The position numbers and the translations under genes are program-made. This document shows, one piece after another, positions 27,739 through 36,437 of a stretch of 64,000 bases of DNA (positions are counted from its first letter, which is position 1; each line of letters starts with the position of its first letter). The notes below the pieces were generated by a model. The model made no database searches. It worked only from the letters and a program-made list of their open reading frames with translations, and had not been told where the DNA came from. This stretch comes from Rhizomicrobium palustre (GTDB lineage Bacteria > Pseudomonadota > Alphaproteobacteria > Micropepsales > Micropepsaceae). The stretch covers positions 3,100,139-3,164,138 of the forward strand of contig NZ_JAASRM010000001.1 in NCBI RefSeq assembly GCF_011761565.1. Reading direction: 5' to 3'.

Positions 27739-29697
27739 TTAAACGTCCACTTCCTTCACGAACTGGGCATTTTCCTGAATGAACTGGAAGCGCAGCTCGG
27801 GCTTTTTGCCCATCAGCCGCTCGACCATGCTCTCGGTCTCTTTCTTATCCTCTTCGCCGACCTGAACGCGGACCAGCGTGCGCATGCCCGGCTTCATGGT
27901 GGTCTCTTTGAGCTGGGCCGGCATCATTTCGCCAAGACCTTTAAAGCGGGAGACTTCCACCTTGGCGTTCGACTTGAACTCGGTCTTCAAAAGCTGATCG
28001 CGGTGCTTGTCGTCGCGGGCATAGATCGACTTGGAGCCATGGACCAGGCGATAGAGGGGGGGCATCGCAAGATAGAGGTGGCCGTTTTTGATGAGCTGCG
28101 GCATCTCGCGATAGAAGAAGGTGAGGAGCAGCGAAGCGATGTGCGCGCCGTCCACGTCGGCGTCGGTCATCACGATGACCCGCTCATAGCGCAGCGCCGA
28201 TTCATTGTACTTCGCGCCCGCGCCGCAGCCGAGCGCCTGCATCAGGTCTGAAAGTTCCTGGTTCTGCGCAAGCTTGCCCGCCGTGGCACTGGCCACGTTC
28301 AGGATCTTGCCGCGCAAGGGCAGGATGGCCTGGGTGGCGCGATCGCGCGCCTGCTTGGCGGAGCCACCGGCCGAATCGCCCTCCACCAGGAAGATTTCCG
28401 TGCCTTCGGCGGCATCACGGGTGCAATCGGCGAGCTTGCCGGGCAGGCGCAGTTTGCGGGTCGCCGCCTTGCGCGAGACTTCCTTTTCCTGGCGCTTCTT
28501 CAGACGGTCTTCCGCCTGGTCGATGACGAAATCGAGCAGCTTGTCCGCCGTGCCGGGATCTTCAGCCAGCCAATGGTCAAAGTGGTCGCGCACCACGTTT
28601 TCCACCAAGCGCTGGGCGTCGGGGGAGGAGAGCTTGTCCTTGGTCTGACCCTGGAACTCTGGATCGCGGATAAAGACCGAGAGCATGCCCACTGCCTGGG
28701 CCATCACGTCTTCCGGCGTGATCTGGGCGGTCTTCTTATTATTGGTGCGCTCGCCATGGGCGCGCAGCGAGCGGGTGAGGGCGTTGCGCAGACCCTGCTC
28801 ATGGGTGCCGCCTGCGGGCGTCGGGATGGTATTACAATAGCTGGAGAGGAACGGGTCCATCAGCGGCGTCCAGGCCACCGCCCATTCCAGCGTGCCTTTG
28901 CCATTCTGCTCCGAGCGGCCGCTGAACATGCGCGGCGTCACCGTGGTCTTATTATCGATCTCGCTCGCGAGGTAGTCCGAAAGGCCGCCTGGGAAATGGA
29001 AGGTGTCCTCGGCGGGCGTCTTGTCGTCGAGCAGGCTGGGATCGCATTTCCAGTGAATCTCCACCCCGCGGAAGAGGTAGGATTTGGACTTCACCATGCG
29101 GTAGAGCCGCGACGGCGAGAAATGCAGGTCGCCCTGGAAAATCTTGTAGTCGGGCTTGAAGGTGGTGGTCGTGCCGCGCCGGTTGGCGCTGCCTGTTTCC
29201 TTCAGCTTGCCGATGGGCAGGCCGCGCTCGAAGCGCATCTTGTAGCCGGTCTTGTTGCGGAAGACCTCGACTTCCATCCATTCGGACAGCGCATTCACCA
29301 CCGAGGCGCCGACGCCATGCAAGCCGCCGGAGGTCTCATAGACCTTGCCTTCGAACTTACCGCCCGCATGCAGGGTGGTCATGATCACTTCCAGGGCCGA
29401 CTTATTCTTGAATTTGGGGTGCGGATCGACCGGGATGCCGCGGCCATTGTCGCGAATGGTCAGGATGTCGTTGGGGAAGAGCTCGATTTCGATGCGGCTG
29501 GCAAACCCGGCCACCGCTTCGTCCATGGAGTTGTCCAGGATTTCCGCTGCCAAATGATGCAGGGCCGCGGCATCGGTGCCGCCGATATACATGCCCGGCC
29601 GCCTGCGGACGGGCTCAAGCCCCTCCAGCACCTCAATATCTTTGGCGGTGTATTCCTTCCCGCCGGAGCGGTTTTCGTCAAACAAGTCTTTGGCCAT
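27739..29697 (-). CDS. parE: DNA topoisomerase IV subunit B
   Basis: This 652-residue ATPase subunit acts with ParC to unlink replicated chromosomes. The GHKL ATP site is seen in ILDNSMDEAVAGFA and IRDNGRGIPVDPHPKF, followed by GGLHGVGASVVNALS. The TOPRIM domain has LVEGDSAGGSAKQ and TDADVDGAHIASLLLTFFYR, with the C-terminal RFKGLGEMMPAQLKETT. The choice of ParE rather than GyrB rests on its length, which lacks the extra GyrB insert, and on the start DLFDENRSGGKEYTAKDIEVLEGL, typical of alphaproteobacterial ParE. The ATG at 29697 gives that N-terminus; the frame upstream is not coding-like. It diverges from a histidine kinase. Confidence 0.94.
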   Translation of the reverse strand: MAKDLFDENRSGGKEYTAKDIEVLEGLEPVRRRPGMYIGGTDAAALHHLAAEILDNSMDEAVAGFASRIEIELFPNDILTIRDNGRGIPVDPHPKFKNKSALEVIMTTLHAGGKFEGKVYETSGGLHGVGASVVNALSEWMEVEVFRNKTGYKMRFERGLPIGKLKETGSANRRGTTTTFKPDYKIFQGDLHFSPSRLYRMVKSKSYLFRGVEIHWKCDPSLLDDKTPAEDTFHFPGGLSDYLASEIDNKTTVTPRMFSGRSEQNGKGTLEWAVAWTPLMDPFLSSYCNTIPTPAGGTHEQGLRNALTRSLRAHGERTNNKKTAQITPEDVMAQAVGMLSVFIRDPEFQGQTKDKLSSPDAQRLVENVVRDHFDHWLAEDPGTADKLLDFVIDQAEDRLKKRQEKEVSRKAATRKLRLPGKLADCTRDAAEGTEIFLVEGDSAGGSAKQARDRATQAILPLRGKILNVASATAGKLAQNQELSDLMQALGCGAGAKYNESALRYERVIVMTDADVDGAHIASLLLTFFYREMPQLIKNGHLYLAMPPLYRLVHGSKSIYARDDKHRDQLLKTEFKSNAKVEVSRFKGLGEMMPAQLKETTMKPGMRTLVRVQVGEEDKKETESMVERLMGKKPELRFQFIQENAQFVKEVDV

Positions 29698-29833
29698 GGG
29701 TCGATCAAGCGCGATTCGGGGATAAACCGATAGTGGAAAAGCACCTTCCCGCAAGGCAGGCAGGCACTTCTTAAGGAGTTTCCCGTAAGACCTAGTGGCG
29801 TTTTCCCGCCGAGACAATGGCTTCCTCATATCG

Positions 29834-31249
29834 ATGATGACCGATTGCGCCGCACAGCAACCGCAGGAAGATCCGCGCTACTGCTTAGCGCGGCTGAAGA
29901 TCATAATTGACACCTTGCCGGTCACGATCCTGCTCAACCCGGTGGCGGTGCTGCTGACGGTCTTCGCCATGTGGCTGGGGCAAACCGATTTCGGTCTGCA
30001 CTCGAAAACCCGCATCGCGGCCGCAGTGGGGGCGCAGATCATCGCCTCTTTTGCCGCTTTCGTGGTGCGCGAGCGCCACCGGGTCATTCGGCCCGATGGT
30101 GTCGCGCAGGCCCGGCGCGAGCTGATCTTGATGCAAGGCGTCATTGGCTCTGCCTGGGCGGCGGTGGGCTGGGCGCTGTGGATAGATGGCAACGGCGCCA
30201 ATAACGGCTTAGTCGCGATTCTCCTGGTTATGAGCCTTTGGGCGCTGGCTTTGACGCGTTGCGCGGTGCGCATGGTCTTTTTCACGGGCATTTTCACGGC
30301 GGTAGCGCCCATGATTGTGCGTATGGGAACCTCGGGCGACGTTCTCGCGCATGTCTTTCTGGCGCTGCTGCCGATCGTGGTCGGCTATGTGGCGTTCTCA
30401 GGCATGGCGGCGCGCAGCCGGGTGGATGAGATGCTCCAGGCTCGCTTCGCGCTAGAGGATTTATCGGCAGAGCTTGCGGCCGCGCGCGATGAAGCGGTGG
30501 AGAAGCGCAAAGAGGCCGAGAACGCCAACGCCTCCAAATCGGCCTTTCTCGCCAATATGAGCCACGAGCTCAGGACACCGCTTAACGCCATCATCGGCTT
30601 TTCGGAGATCATCGCCACCCAGGCGCTCGGGCCGCATAATGAGCGCTATCCCGAATATGCCGGGGATATCCGCAACTCCGGCACGCATCTGTTGACGCTG
30701 ATCAACGAGATTCTCGACATCGCCAAGATTGAGGCGGGCAAGATGGAGATCGCGCCGCGTCCTCTCGATCCGGAAAGCGCATTGGATGCCGTGGAGCGGA
30801 TCATGACGATACGCTGCCTGGAAAACAATTTGACTGCTGTTTACACGGTTAAGCCGGGTACACCGATGATCATGGCCGACGAGCGGGCCTTCCGGCAGAT
30901 CGTTCTCAATTTGGTTTCAAATGCCGTGAAATTCACGCCCTCTGGCGGGCGCATCAATATTACATGCGAACCCGCCGAAGAGGAGGGGCTGCTGCTCTCG
31001 GTTTCCGATACCGGCCAGGGCATTCCCGCCGAGAAGCTGGCGCAATTGTTCCAGCCCTTCAGCCAAGTCGACAATCGTTTCGACCACCACCATGGCGGCA
31101 CTGGTCTGGGTCTCGCCTTGGTGCAGGGGCTTGCCAAGCTGCATCACGGGCGCGCCTGGATCGAAAGCGAATTGGCGCAAGGGACAACGGTTTACGTTTA
31201 CTTCCCATTAGGCACGGTTAAGCAGGCCCTAACCACGGCCGCCGAATAG
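29834..31249 (+). CDS. PleC/DivJ-like sensor histidine kinase (copy 1)
   Basis: This 471-residue kinase has four to five N-terminal membrane helices, a short coiled coil, and the HisKA segment SAFLANMSHELRTPLNAIIG with the phospho-accepting His. The ATP-binding lid shows the N-box (RQIVLNLVSNAVKFTPSGG), SVSDTGQGIPAEKLAQLF and GGTGLGLALVQGLAKLHHG. The LINEILDIAKIEAGKMEI stretch after the H-box is characteristic of the PleC/DivJ/PdhS group that acts on DivK-type regulators in Alphaproteobacteria. No response regulator is adjacent. It starts at one of two ATGs at 29834/29837. A paralogue follows 55 bp downstream. Confidence 0.92.
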   Translation: MMTDCAAQQPQEDPRYCLARLKIIIDTLPVTILLNPVAVLLTVFAMWLGQTDFGLHSKTRIAAAVGAQIIASFAAFVVRERHRVIRPDGVAQARRELILMQGVIGSAWAAVGWALWIDGNGANNGLVAILLVMSLWALALTRCAVRMVFFTGIFTAVAPMIVRMGTSGDVLAHVFLALLPIVVGYVAFSGMAARSRVDEMLQARFALEDLSAELAAARDEAVEKRKEAENANASKSAFLANMSHELRTPLNAIIGFSEIIATQALGPHNERYPEYAGDIRNSGTHLLTLINEILDIAKIEAGKMEIAPRPLDPESALDAVERIMTIRCLENNLTAVYTVKPGTPMIMADERAFRQIVLNLVSNAVKFTPSGGRINITCEPAEEEGLLLSVSDTGQGIPAEKLAQLFQPFSQVDNRFDHHHGGTGLGLALVQGLAKLHHGRAWIESELAQGTTVYVYFPLGTVKQALTTAAE

Positions 31250-31304
31250 AATGTGAAGCTTCTCAGTAAATTTTAACCCACGCTGATTAGCATCGACAGC
31301 CTCG

Positions 31305-32771
31305 ATGCCCGGGGAAAAGGGGAATCCCGTGGAATTTTTCAATCGGCTGCGCAGCCAGCGAAGCACAGATGTCCGTGTGCTGAAAGCGCAGTTGGACTTA
31401 ACTTCGCAGACGGTACGATCCACAAGGCTTTCGTCGCCGTTTTGGGCGCTCGCCATCGCCTGGCTCGGCTCGGATAGTTTCGGCGCTTTTGGCCATGCGA
31501 GCTTTAACGTTGCTGTGTTTGTGCCGGTGATTGTTTCGGCCACGATGATTTTATCGGCCAGCGTCGTCTCCATCTACCAATACGACACGTCCGATTCGAA
31601 TGAATACGAGCGCACCCGCCCGTGGTTTTCGCGGATCGTCGCCATGCAGGCGATTATCTCCGCGGCCTGGGGCCTCACACCCTGGCTGTTGTGGGACCCA
31701 GGTTCCGTTCTCAATCATGTCTATCTCGCGGGCGTTACCGCCGCGGTGCTTGCGATGCTGGTCGTCAGCCGCTCGAGCCATATGGACATGTTCCTCGCTT
31801 CGATCCTGCCCTTGACCTTGATGGCCTCGCTGCGTTTCGCCATCGGCAATGACGTGATCGATTACGGCATCGCGATTCTGCTGCCTGCTTTTGGCGCGCA
31901 GCTTTTGATCGACGGTCGGCGCCTGATGCATCGCCTCGACGAAGACTCCCGTCTCAGGTTCCAGGTGGAAGATCTGGCGCGCGAACTTGAAGAGACCCGC
32001 GACGATGCATTGAGGAAGCGTTTCGAGGCTGAGACCGCCAACGCCTCCAAGACCGCATTCCTCGCCAATATGAGCCATGAACTTCGCACGCCGCTGAACG
32101 CCATCCTCGGCTTCTCTGAAATCATCGCTCAGGAGTGTTTCGGTCCGGTCGGTTCGTCGCGCTATCGCGAATATGCGGGCGACATTCATTCCTCTGGCGC
32201 ACATCTTTTGAGCCTGATCAACGATCTTCTTGATGTTGCCAAGATCGAGGCGGGCAAGATGGAGATCGCGCCGCATCCCATCGATCCGCATCGCACCTTC
32301 GATATCGCCTTGAAGCTGATCGGCGCCAAGGCGCGCGAGAAGAAGCAGGATCTTGTCATCACTATCCTGCCCGATGCACCGCCGCTTTATGCCGATGAGC
32401 GCGCACTGAAGCAGATGCTGATCAATCTGGTTTCCAACGCGGTCAAGTTCACGCCGGAAGGCGGCAAGATCGCGGTGACCGCGGGCGCGGCCTCGGGCGG
32501 CGGCTTCCAGGTGGTCTGCGAAGACAACGGCCCAGGCATTCCGCGCGAGAAACTCGACAAGATTTTCACGCCCTTCAGTCAGGTCGACAATCGCTACGAC
32601 CGCCAGGCGGGCGGCACGGGCCTTGGCCTTGCGTTGGTGCGCGGCCTTGCCGAACTCCATGGCGGGCGGGCTTGGCTTGAGAGCGAATATGGCAAGGGCT
32701 GCCGGGCCTATGTGGTGCTTCCGGCTGAACCACCCAAGCAGATGGGATTGGAAGGCGCTGTCGCGGCGTGA
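31305..32771 (+). CDS. PleC/DivJ-like sensor histidine kinase (copy 2)
   Basis: This 488-residue paralogue of the preceding kinase has the same layout: membrane helices up to about residue 200, then TAFLANMSHELRTPLNAILG, LINDLLDVAKIEAGKMEI, QMLINLVSNAVKFTPEGG, CEDNGPGIPREKLDKIF and GGTGLGLALVRGLAELHGG. All catalytic boxes are intact. The membrane part differs more than the kinase core, suggesting different inputs into a related output. No receiver-domain gene is in the window, so a partner such as a DivK-type regulator elsewhere is inferred. A small 55-codon gene and a CHASE3-like protein follow in the same direction. Confidence 0.92.
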   Translation: MPGEKGNPVEFFNRLRSQRSTDVRVLKAQLDLTSQTVRSTRLSSPFWALAIAWLGSDSFGAFGHASFNVAVFVPVIVSATMILSASVVSIYQYDTSDSNEYERTRPWFSRIVAMQAIISAAWGLTPWLLWDPGSVLNHVYLAGVTAAVLAMLVVSRSSHMDMFLASILPLTLMASLRFAIGNDVIDYGIAILLPAFGAQLLIDGRRLMHRLDEDSRLRFQVEDLARELEETRDDALRKRFEAETANASKTAFLANMSHELRTPLNAILGFSEIIAQECFGPVGSSRYREYAGDIHSSGAHLLSLINDLLDVAKIEAGKMEIAPHPIDPHRTFDIALKLIGAKAREKKQDLVITILPDAPPLYADERALKQMLINLVSNAVKFTPEGGKIAVTAGAASGGGFQVVCEDNGPGIPREKLDKIFTPFSQVDNRYDRQAGGTGLGLALVRGLAELHGGRAWLESEYGKGCRAYVVLPAEPPKQMGLEGAVAA

Positions 32772-32801
32772 ATGTCGGATAGCGGACGAAAGGAGCAGGC
32801 T

Positions 32802-32969
32802 ATGCATTGGAGAAAGCCATTCCCGCCCCGTTCCGTGCGTCCCCAGCCGCTGGATGAGTTCAGGAGCTTGGTGCTCGAGAGCTTGAAGGAGGAGGCCGAG
32901 AGGCTTGCGCCTGCCGAGCGAGCTGCACCAGAGACGCTGCCGCAGCCGAAAATTTTTGCCACAGAGTGA
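32802..32969 (+). CDS. small hypothetical protein
   Basis: This 55-residue reading frame starts at an ATG preceded by AGGAG at optimal spacing (32791-32795). The product is charged and helical in the middle (LDEFRSLVLESLKEEAERLA), with Pro-rich ends and no signal peptide or membrane segment. It lies 30 bp after the second histidine kinase and 37 bp before the CHASE3-like gene, so all three may be cotranscribed. The good ribosome-binding site is the main support; there is no recognisable family. Confidence 0.5.
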   Translation: MHWRKPFPPRSVRPQPLDEFRSLVLESLKEEAERLAPAERAAPETLPQPKIFATE

Positions 32970-33006
32970 CGGGGTTTGGTTTAATCTCTCCGCCGAGGAG
33001 AGTGAG

Positions 33007-33681
33007 ATGTCCCCCCCGTCTATCGGCAATTTGATTCGTTGGCATTCCCGTGAATTCGGTATTTCGGCAATGTTTGCCGCTGTGGTGCTGTTTGTGGCGT
33101 CCATCATCGTGCTCGGGCGCAATGTCGAGCAGCTGCGCGAAAGTTTCCAGCTTTCTACCCGCACCCAGGAAGTGCTGCGCCAGATCGATCAAGTGCATAT
33201 GAAGATGATCGGCACCGAAATGATCGTGCGCGGTTATGGCTTGACCGGGGATGCCTCGTTTCAGCGCTATGCCAAGGAAAACCGGATGCGGATGGTCGCG
33301 GCCATGACCACGCTTGGCGAATTGGTGCGCCAGGAGCCCGCGCTCGACAAGGACTATCACATTCTGGAAGGCTGGGTGGCGCAACATCAGCAGCTTTACA
33401 TCGATCTGATGGATGGCGGGCCTGATCAGCGCGCCCGTATTGTGGATGCGACCGTCAATCCGCAAAAGCGCGAGGCGCGCGCCGAGGCGATGCGGGCGCT
33501 CGACCGCATGGATGGGCTGGAGCAGAAACTCTTGGCGGAGCGGCGGGCCCGGGCTGAAGCGCAAGCGGCGAAGAGTTTCGTGATGGCGATTGCGATTGCG
33601 GTGTTTGCTTTTGTAACCGGTACCATCGGCTTTGGTCTGACCTTCATGCCGCACAAATCCGGCCTTGCGCCGCGCTGGTAG
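33007..33681 (+). CDS. CHASE3-like membrane sensor protein without output domain
   Basis: This 224-residue protein has a membrane segment near residues 18-38 (ISAMFAAVVLFVASIIVLG), a periplasmic four-helix region with VLRQIDQVHMKMIGTEMIVRGYGLTG and DYHILEGWVAQHQQLYIDLM, and a second membrane segment near residues 193-213. The periplasmic part resembles the CHASE3 sensory domain usually attached to kinases or cyclases, but the protein stops about ten residues after the second membrane helix. It may sense on behalf of a partner such as the kinases encoded just upstream, or act as a competitor for ligand. GAGGAGA precedes the start. Confidence 0.72.
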   Translation: MSPPSIGNLIRWHSREFGISAMFAAVVLFVASIIVLGRNVEQLRESFQLSTRTQEVLRQIDQVHMKMIGTEMIVRGYGLTGDASFQRYAKENRMRMVAAMTTLGELVRQEPALDKDYHILEGWVAQHQQLYIDLMDGGPDQRARIVDATVNPQKREARAEAMRALDRMDGLEQKLLAERRARAEAQAAKSFVMAIAIAVFAFVTGTIGFGLTFMPHKSGLAPRW

Positions 33682-33724
33682 GGCGCACCCGCAAGTAGAT
33701 ACTCCCATCACAGGAGAAGATGCT

Positions 33725-35020
33725 GTGAAAAGACGCTCTCTCGCATTCCTAGGCGCGCTGATGCTCGGCACTTGTGCTGAAGCCGCGGTGATCGGCACCT
33801 TGCAGCGCTATCCGGGATTGAAGCCGGCCGCAATCGCCGTTTTGCCTGCGGAAAGGCGCACGGCGTGGGAAGAATATTTGAAACGCTCGGTGGCCGCGCA
33901 TAAGGCGGATATGGCGGTGCTGGAAGCGGAACGCAAAGGGATGAAGCAATTTCCCGGGCCGCCCGACGCCAGCTACCACGATAAATCCATGCCGCTCGAC
34001 AAAGCTCCGGAATGGTATGGCAGTGAAGAGGCGCGCCGCATAGCAGGCAACATCGTCTCGTTTCAGACCCCCGCAGGCGGCTGGGGCAAGAACCAGGATT
34101 TCACCAAGGGCCCGCGCCTTAAAGGGCAGATGTGGGTCGTATTCGAGAAAACAGCGCGCAGCCAGCCGCAGGATTATCCCAACCCCGCCGCGGTGCATTG
34201 GCATTACACCGGTACCATCGATAACGATGCCACCACCACACAGCTTCGCTTTTTGGCCAAGACCATCGCGGCCGCCGGGGAGGGCGATACGGCGGCTTGG
34301 AAAGCAAGTTTCCTGAAAGGGCTCGATTATCTTTTCGCGGCCGAGCTTCCTTCCGGCGGCTGGCCGCAGATATGGCCATTGGAAGGCGGCTATTCCGACG
34401 CGATCACCTATAACGACGATGCGTTTGCCAATACCGCTTCGCTGCTCGCCGATGTGACGGAAAATGCGGGCGGGTTTTACGGCTTTGTACCTGCAGAGGC
34501 GCGCGCCAAGGCCAAGGCCGCGGTCAAACGCGCCCGCGCTGTGATCCTTTCCACTCAGGTGGTGGTGCATGGCACGCGCACGGTCTGGGGCCAGCAGCAT
34601 GATGCGCTGACGCTTTCTCCTGTTGCGGCGCGTAATTTCGAACCCGCGATGCTCTCGGCCACAGAAAGCGCGGATCTGTTGCTGTTCTTGATGAAGCTGC
34701 CAGATCCCAGCACCGAGGAAGTGCGTGCGATCCATGCCGCCGCGCGCTGGCTGCAGACCGCGGCCATTCCCGATATCGCTTGGGAGCCGGATGGGGATGG
34801 GCGCAAGCTTGTCGCCAAGCCCGGCGCGCCGCGTATGTGGGCGCGCTTCTATGATCCGCAAACCATGAAGCCCGTCTTCGGCGACGTGGACAAGACCATC
34901 CATGACAACGTCAATGAAATCAGCGCCGAGCGCCGCGCGGGCTATTCCTGGTACAATACCGGCCCCGAAAAAGCGCTGAAACAATACGCCCAGTGGGCCA
35001 AGACCCATCCGGCACAGTAA
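33725..35020 (+). CDS. pectate lyase, family PL10 (Pel-15E/PelA-like), secreted
   Basis: This 431-residue protein starts at a GTG with AGGAGA 7-8 bp upstream and has a signal peptide (VKRRSLAFLGALMLGTCAEA). Matches to the PL10 pectate lyase fold include NIVSFQTPAGGWGKNQDF, YTGTIDNDATTTQLRFL, GGWPQIWPLEGGYSDAITYN and, at the C-terminus, NEISAERRAGYSWYNTGPEK. The enzyme cleaves de-esterified pectin by beta-elimination outside the cell. It indicates an organism that meets plant cell-wall material. A bidirectional terminator separates it from the convergent qorB-like gene. Confidence 0.92.
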   Translation: MKRRSLAFLGALMLGTCAEAAVIGTLQRYPGLKPAAIAVLPAERRTAWEEYLKRSVAAHKADMAVLEAERKGMKQFPGPPDASYHDKSMPLDKAPEWYGSEEARRIAGNIVSFQTPAGGWGKNQDFTKGPRLKGQMWVVFEKTARSQPQDYPNPAAVHWHYTGTIDNDATTTQLRFLAKTIAAAGEGDTAAWKASFLKGLDYLFAAELPSGGWPQIWPLEGGYSDAITYNDDAFANTASLLADVTENAGGFYGFVPAEARAKAKAAVKRARAVILSTQVVVHGTRTVWGQQHDALTLSPVAARNFEPAMLSATESADLLLFLMKLPDPSTEEVRAIHAAARWLQTAAIPDIAWEPDGDGRKLVAKPGAPRMWARFYDPQTMKPVFGDVDKTIHDNVNEISAERRAGYSWYNTGPEKALKQYAQWAKTHPAQ

Positions 35021-35050
35021 AGAAAAGGCCCGGTGTTGGCGGGCCTTTCA
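35021..35050. terminator. bidirectional terminator between pectate lyase and qorB-like genes
   Basis: AAAGGCCCG (35024-35032) and CGGGCCTTT (35040-35048) form a perfect 9-bp stem with a 7-nt loop. The minus strand continues into TTTTCTTTA, the better U-tract; the plus side has only CTTTCA. Confidence 0.8.
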
Positions 35051-35053
35051 GCA

Positions 35054-35902
35054 TCAGCCTTTCACCAGGCCTGCGATCAGGGCCGAAATCGGTGTGGTCG
35101 GGCGGTTAATCAGTTTGGAAAGCGTGTGGCTGTCGTCGAACAGAGCGCCCAGCGAAATTGGGCCTTCCCAGCCTGCGACCATGGCCGCGAAGGGAGCTGG
35201 AAGACCTGCGCCCTCGAGAATCTTGGCGTATTCGCGGATCGGCAGGTCGTGATAGGGAATCTGCTTGCCGCTCTGGCGCGAGATCTCTTCGGCGAGGTCG
35301 CTTAAGGTGAAGGCGGTATCGCCTGCGAGTTCATAGGTTTTGCCTTCGTGACCACTCGTGGTCAGCACCACCGCGGCGGCTTCGGCATAATCGGCGCGGG
35401 CGGCGGCAGAGGCTTTACCGGCGGCGGCGCTGCCGACGAGCGCGCCATGGGCGAGAGCGGCAGCAATCGAGCCCGCGTAATTCTCCGTGTACCAGCTATT
35501 GCGCAGAAGGGTGAAAGGCAGGCCGGAAGCTTTCACGGCCTCTTCGGTCGCTTTGTGCTCTACGGCGAGATCAAGCGCGGAGCTATCGGCGCGCAAGAGG
35601 CTGGTATAGGCGATGAATTTTACGCCCGCTGCCTTCGTTGCCGCGATCACTGCCTTATGCTGGGCCTCGCGCTGGCCGATCTCACTGCCGGAAATCAGCA
35701 GCAGCTTTTCCACACCTTCAAGTGCCGCGGCGTCGGGCGTGTTGTAGTTGAAGGCGCGGGTGGTGACGCCGAGATCCTGCGCTTTGGCCGGATCGCGCAC
35801 TAGAGCGACAATTTCCGAAGCGGGCAGGCGGGTTTTCAGGGCTGCGATGACAAGGCGGCCGAGCTGGCCGGTAGCGCCGGTGACCGCGATGGTGTGGGAC
35901 AT
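35054..35902 (-). CDS. NAD(P)H-dependent quinone oxidoreductase, QorB/YtfG-like
   Basis: This 282-residue atypical short-chain reductase has the NmrA-type nucleotide motif VTGATGQLGRLVI at the N-terminus, ALVRDPAKA after strand 2, and FIAYTSLLRADSS and LLRNSWYTENY in the substrate region. It closely resembles E. coli QorB (YtfG), an NADPH-dependent quinone reductase. It is divergent from an HxlR-family regulator, exactly as ytfG is from ytfH, which supports both the identity and the regulatory link. GGAG precedes the ATG at 35902. Confidence 0.88.
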   Translation of the reverse strand: MSHTIAVTGATGQLGRLVIAALKTRLPASEIVALVRDPAKAQDLGVTTRAFNYNTPDAAALEGVEKLLLISGSEIGQREAQHKAVIAATKAAGVKFIAYTSLLRADSSALDLAVEHKATEEAVKASGLPFTLLRNSWYTENYAGSIAAALAHGALVGSAAAGKASAAARADYAEAAAVVLTTSGHEGKTYELAGDTAFTLSDLAEEISRQSGKQIPYHDLPIREYAKILEGAGLPAPFAAMVAGWEGPISLGALFDDSHTLSKLINRPTTPISALIAGLVKG

Positions 35903-35942
35903 GGGAGGCTCCGTGAGGGTGTTGCCTTGAACGATATGGGCC

Positions 35943-35981
35943 TTGACTTACGAAAAGGAAGTACTTACATAAACGTAAGTA
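35943..35981 (+). promoter_or_regulatory. shared qorB/hxlR control region: promoter plus palindromic operator
   Basis: TACTTAC (35962-35968) and GTAAGTA (35975-35981) form an inverted repeat with a 6-nt centre. A further GACTTACG half-site lies at 35945-35952. The palindrome covers the -10 (TACATA, 35966-35971) of a plus-strand promoter whose -35 is TTGACT (35943-35948; 17-bp spacing). This is the arrangement expected for an HxlR repressor that controls itself and the divergent oxidoreductase. Confidence 0.65.
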
Positions 35982-36013
35982 TGACAAAAAGTGAGAATTG
36001 AAGAATTTTCGCC

Positions 36014-36394
36014 ATGAGCGAACTCCGTACCCTGTCCGATGCGCTCCGTCGCGGTGAGCTGTTGAATGCGGCTTGCCCGTCGCGCGATGTCTTGCGTCAT
36101 CTCACCGGGCGCTGGGCTGTGCTGGTACTGATTGTTCTGCAGGAAGGCACGCTGCGCTTCAGCGAAATCCGCCGCAAGATCGATGGTGTTTCGGAGCGCA
36201 TGCTGGCCGAGACCCTGCAATCCTTGGAAGCCGACGGCATGCTCACGCGCACCGATCACCACGTTGTGCCGCCGCATGTAGATTACGATCTGACAGAGCT
36301 GGGGCGCGAAGCCGCCGAGAAGGTGGCTGCGCTTGCCGATTGGATCGAAGTCAACATGCCCCGCATCGCGACGCATTGGGAGAAGGCGGGCTGA
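36014..36394 (+). CDS. HxlR-family transcriptional regulator (YtfH-like)
   Basis: This 126-residue winged-helix protein shows the HxlR core: CPSRDVLRHLTGRWAVLVL with a conserved Cys near residue 23, LRFSEIRRKIDGVSERMLAETLQSLEADGML and DLTELGREAAEKVAAL. In related regulators that Cys senses quinones, diamide or other electrophiles. Divergence from a QorB-like quinone reductase supports a quinone- or thiol-stress switch here. A palindromic operator overlaps its predicted promoter. The ATG at 36014 lies about 36 nt past the predicted transcription start. Confidence 0.9.
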   Translation: MSELRTLSDALRRGELLNAACPSRDVLRHLTGRWAVLVLIVLQEGTLRFSEIRRKIDGVSERMLAETLQSLEADGMLTRTDHHVVPPHVDYDLTELGREAAEKVAALADWIEVNMPRIATHWEKAG

Positions 36395-36435
36395 CCCCAA
36401 GCAGAACCCCCGGTGTTTCTACCGGGGGCTTGGGG
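36395..36435. terminator. long hairpin between convergent hxlR and methyltransferase genes
   Basis: CCCCCGGT (36407-36414) and ACCGGGGG (36421-36428) form an 8-bp stem, extended past a small bulge by CCCCAAG (36395-36401) and CTTGGGG (36429-36435). There is no strong T-run on either side, so this is a likely but atypical bidirectional terminator. Confidence 0.5.
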
Positions 36436-36437
36436 GC

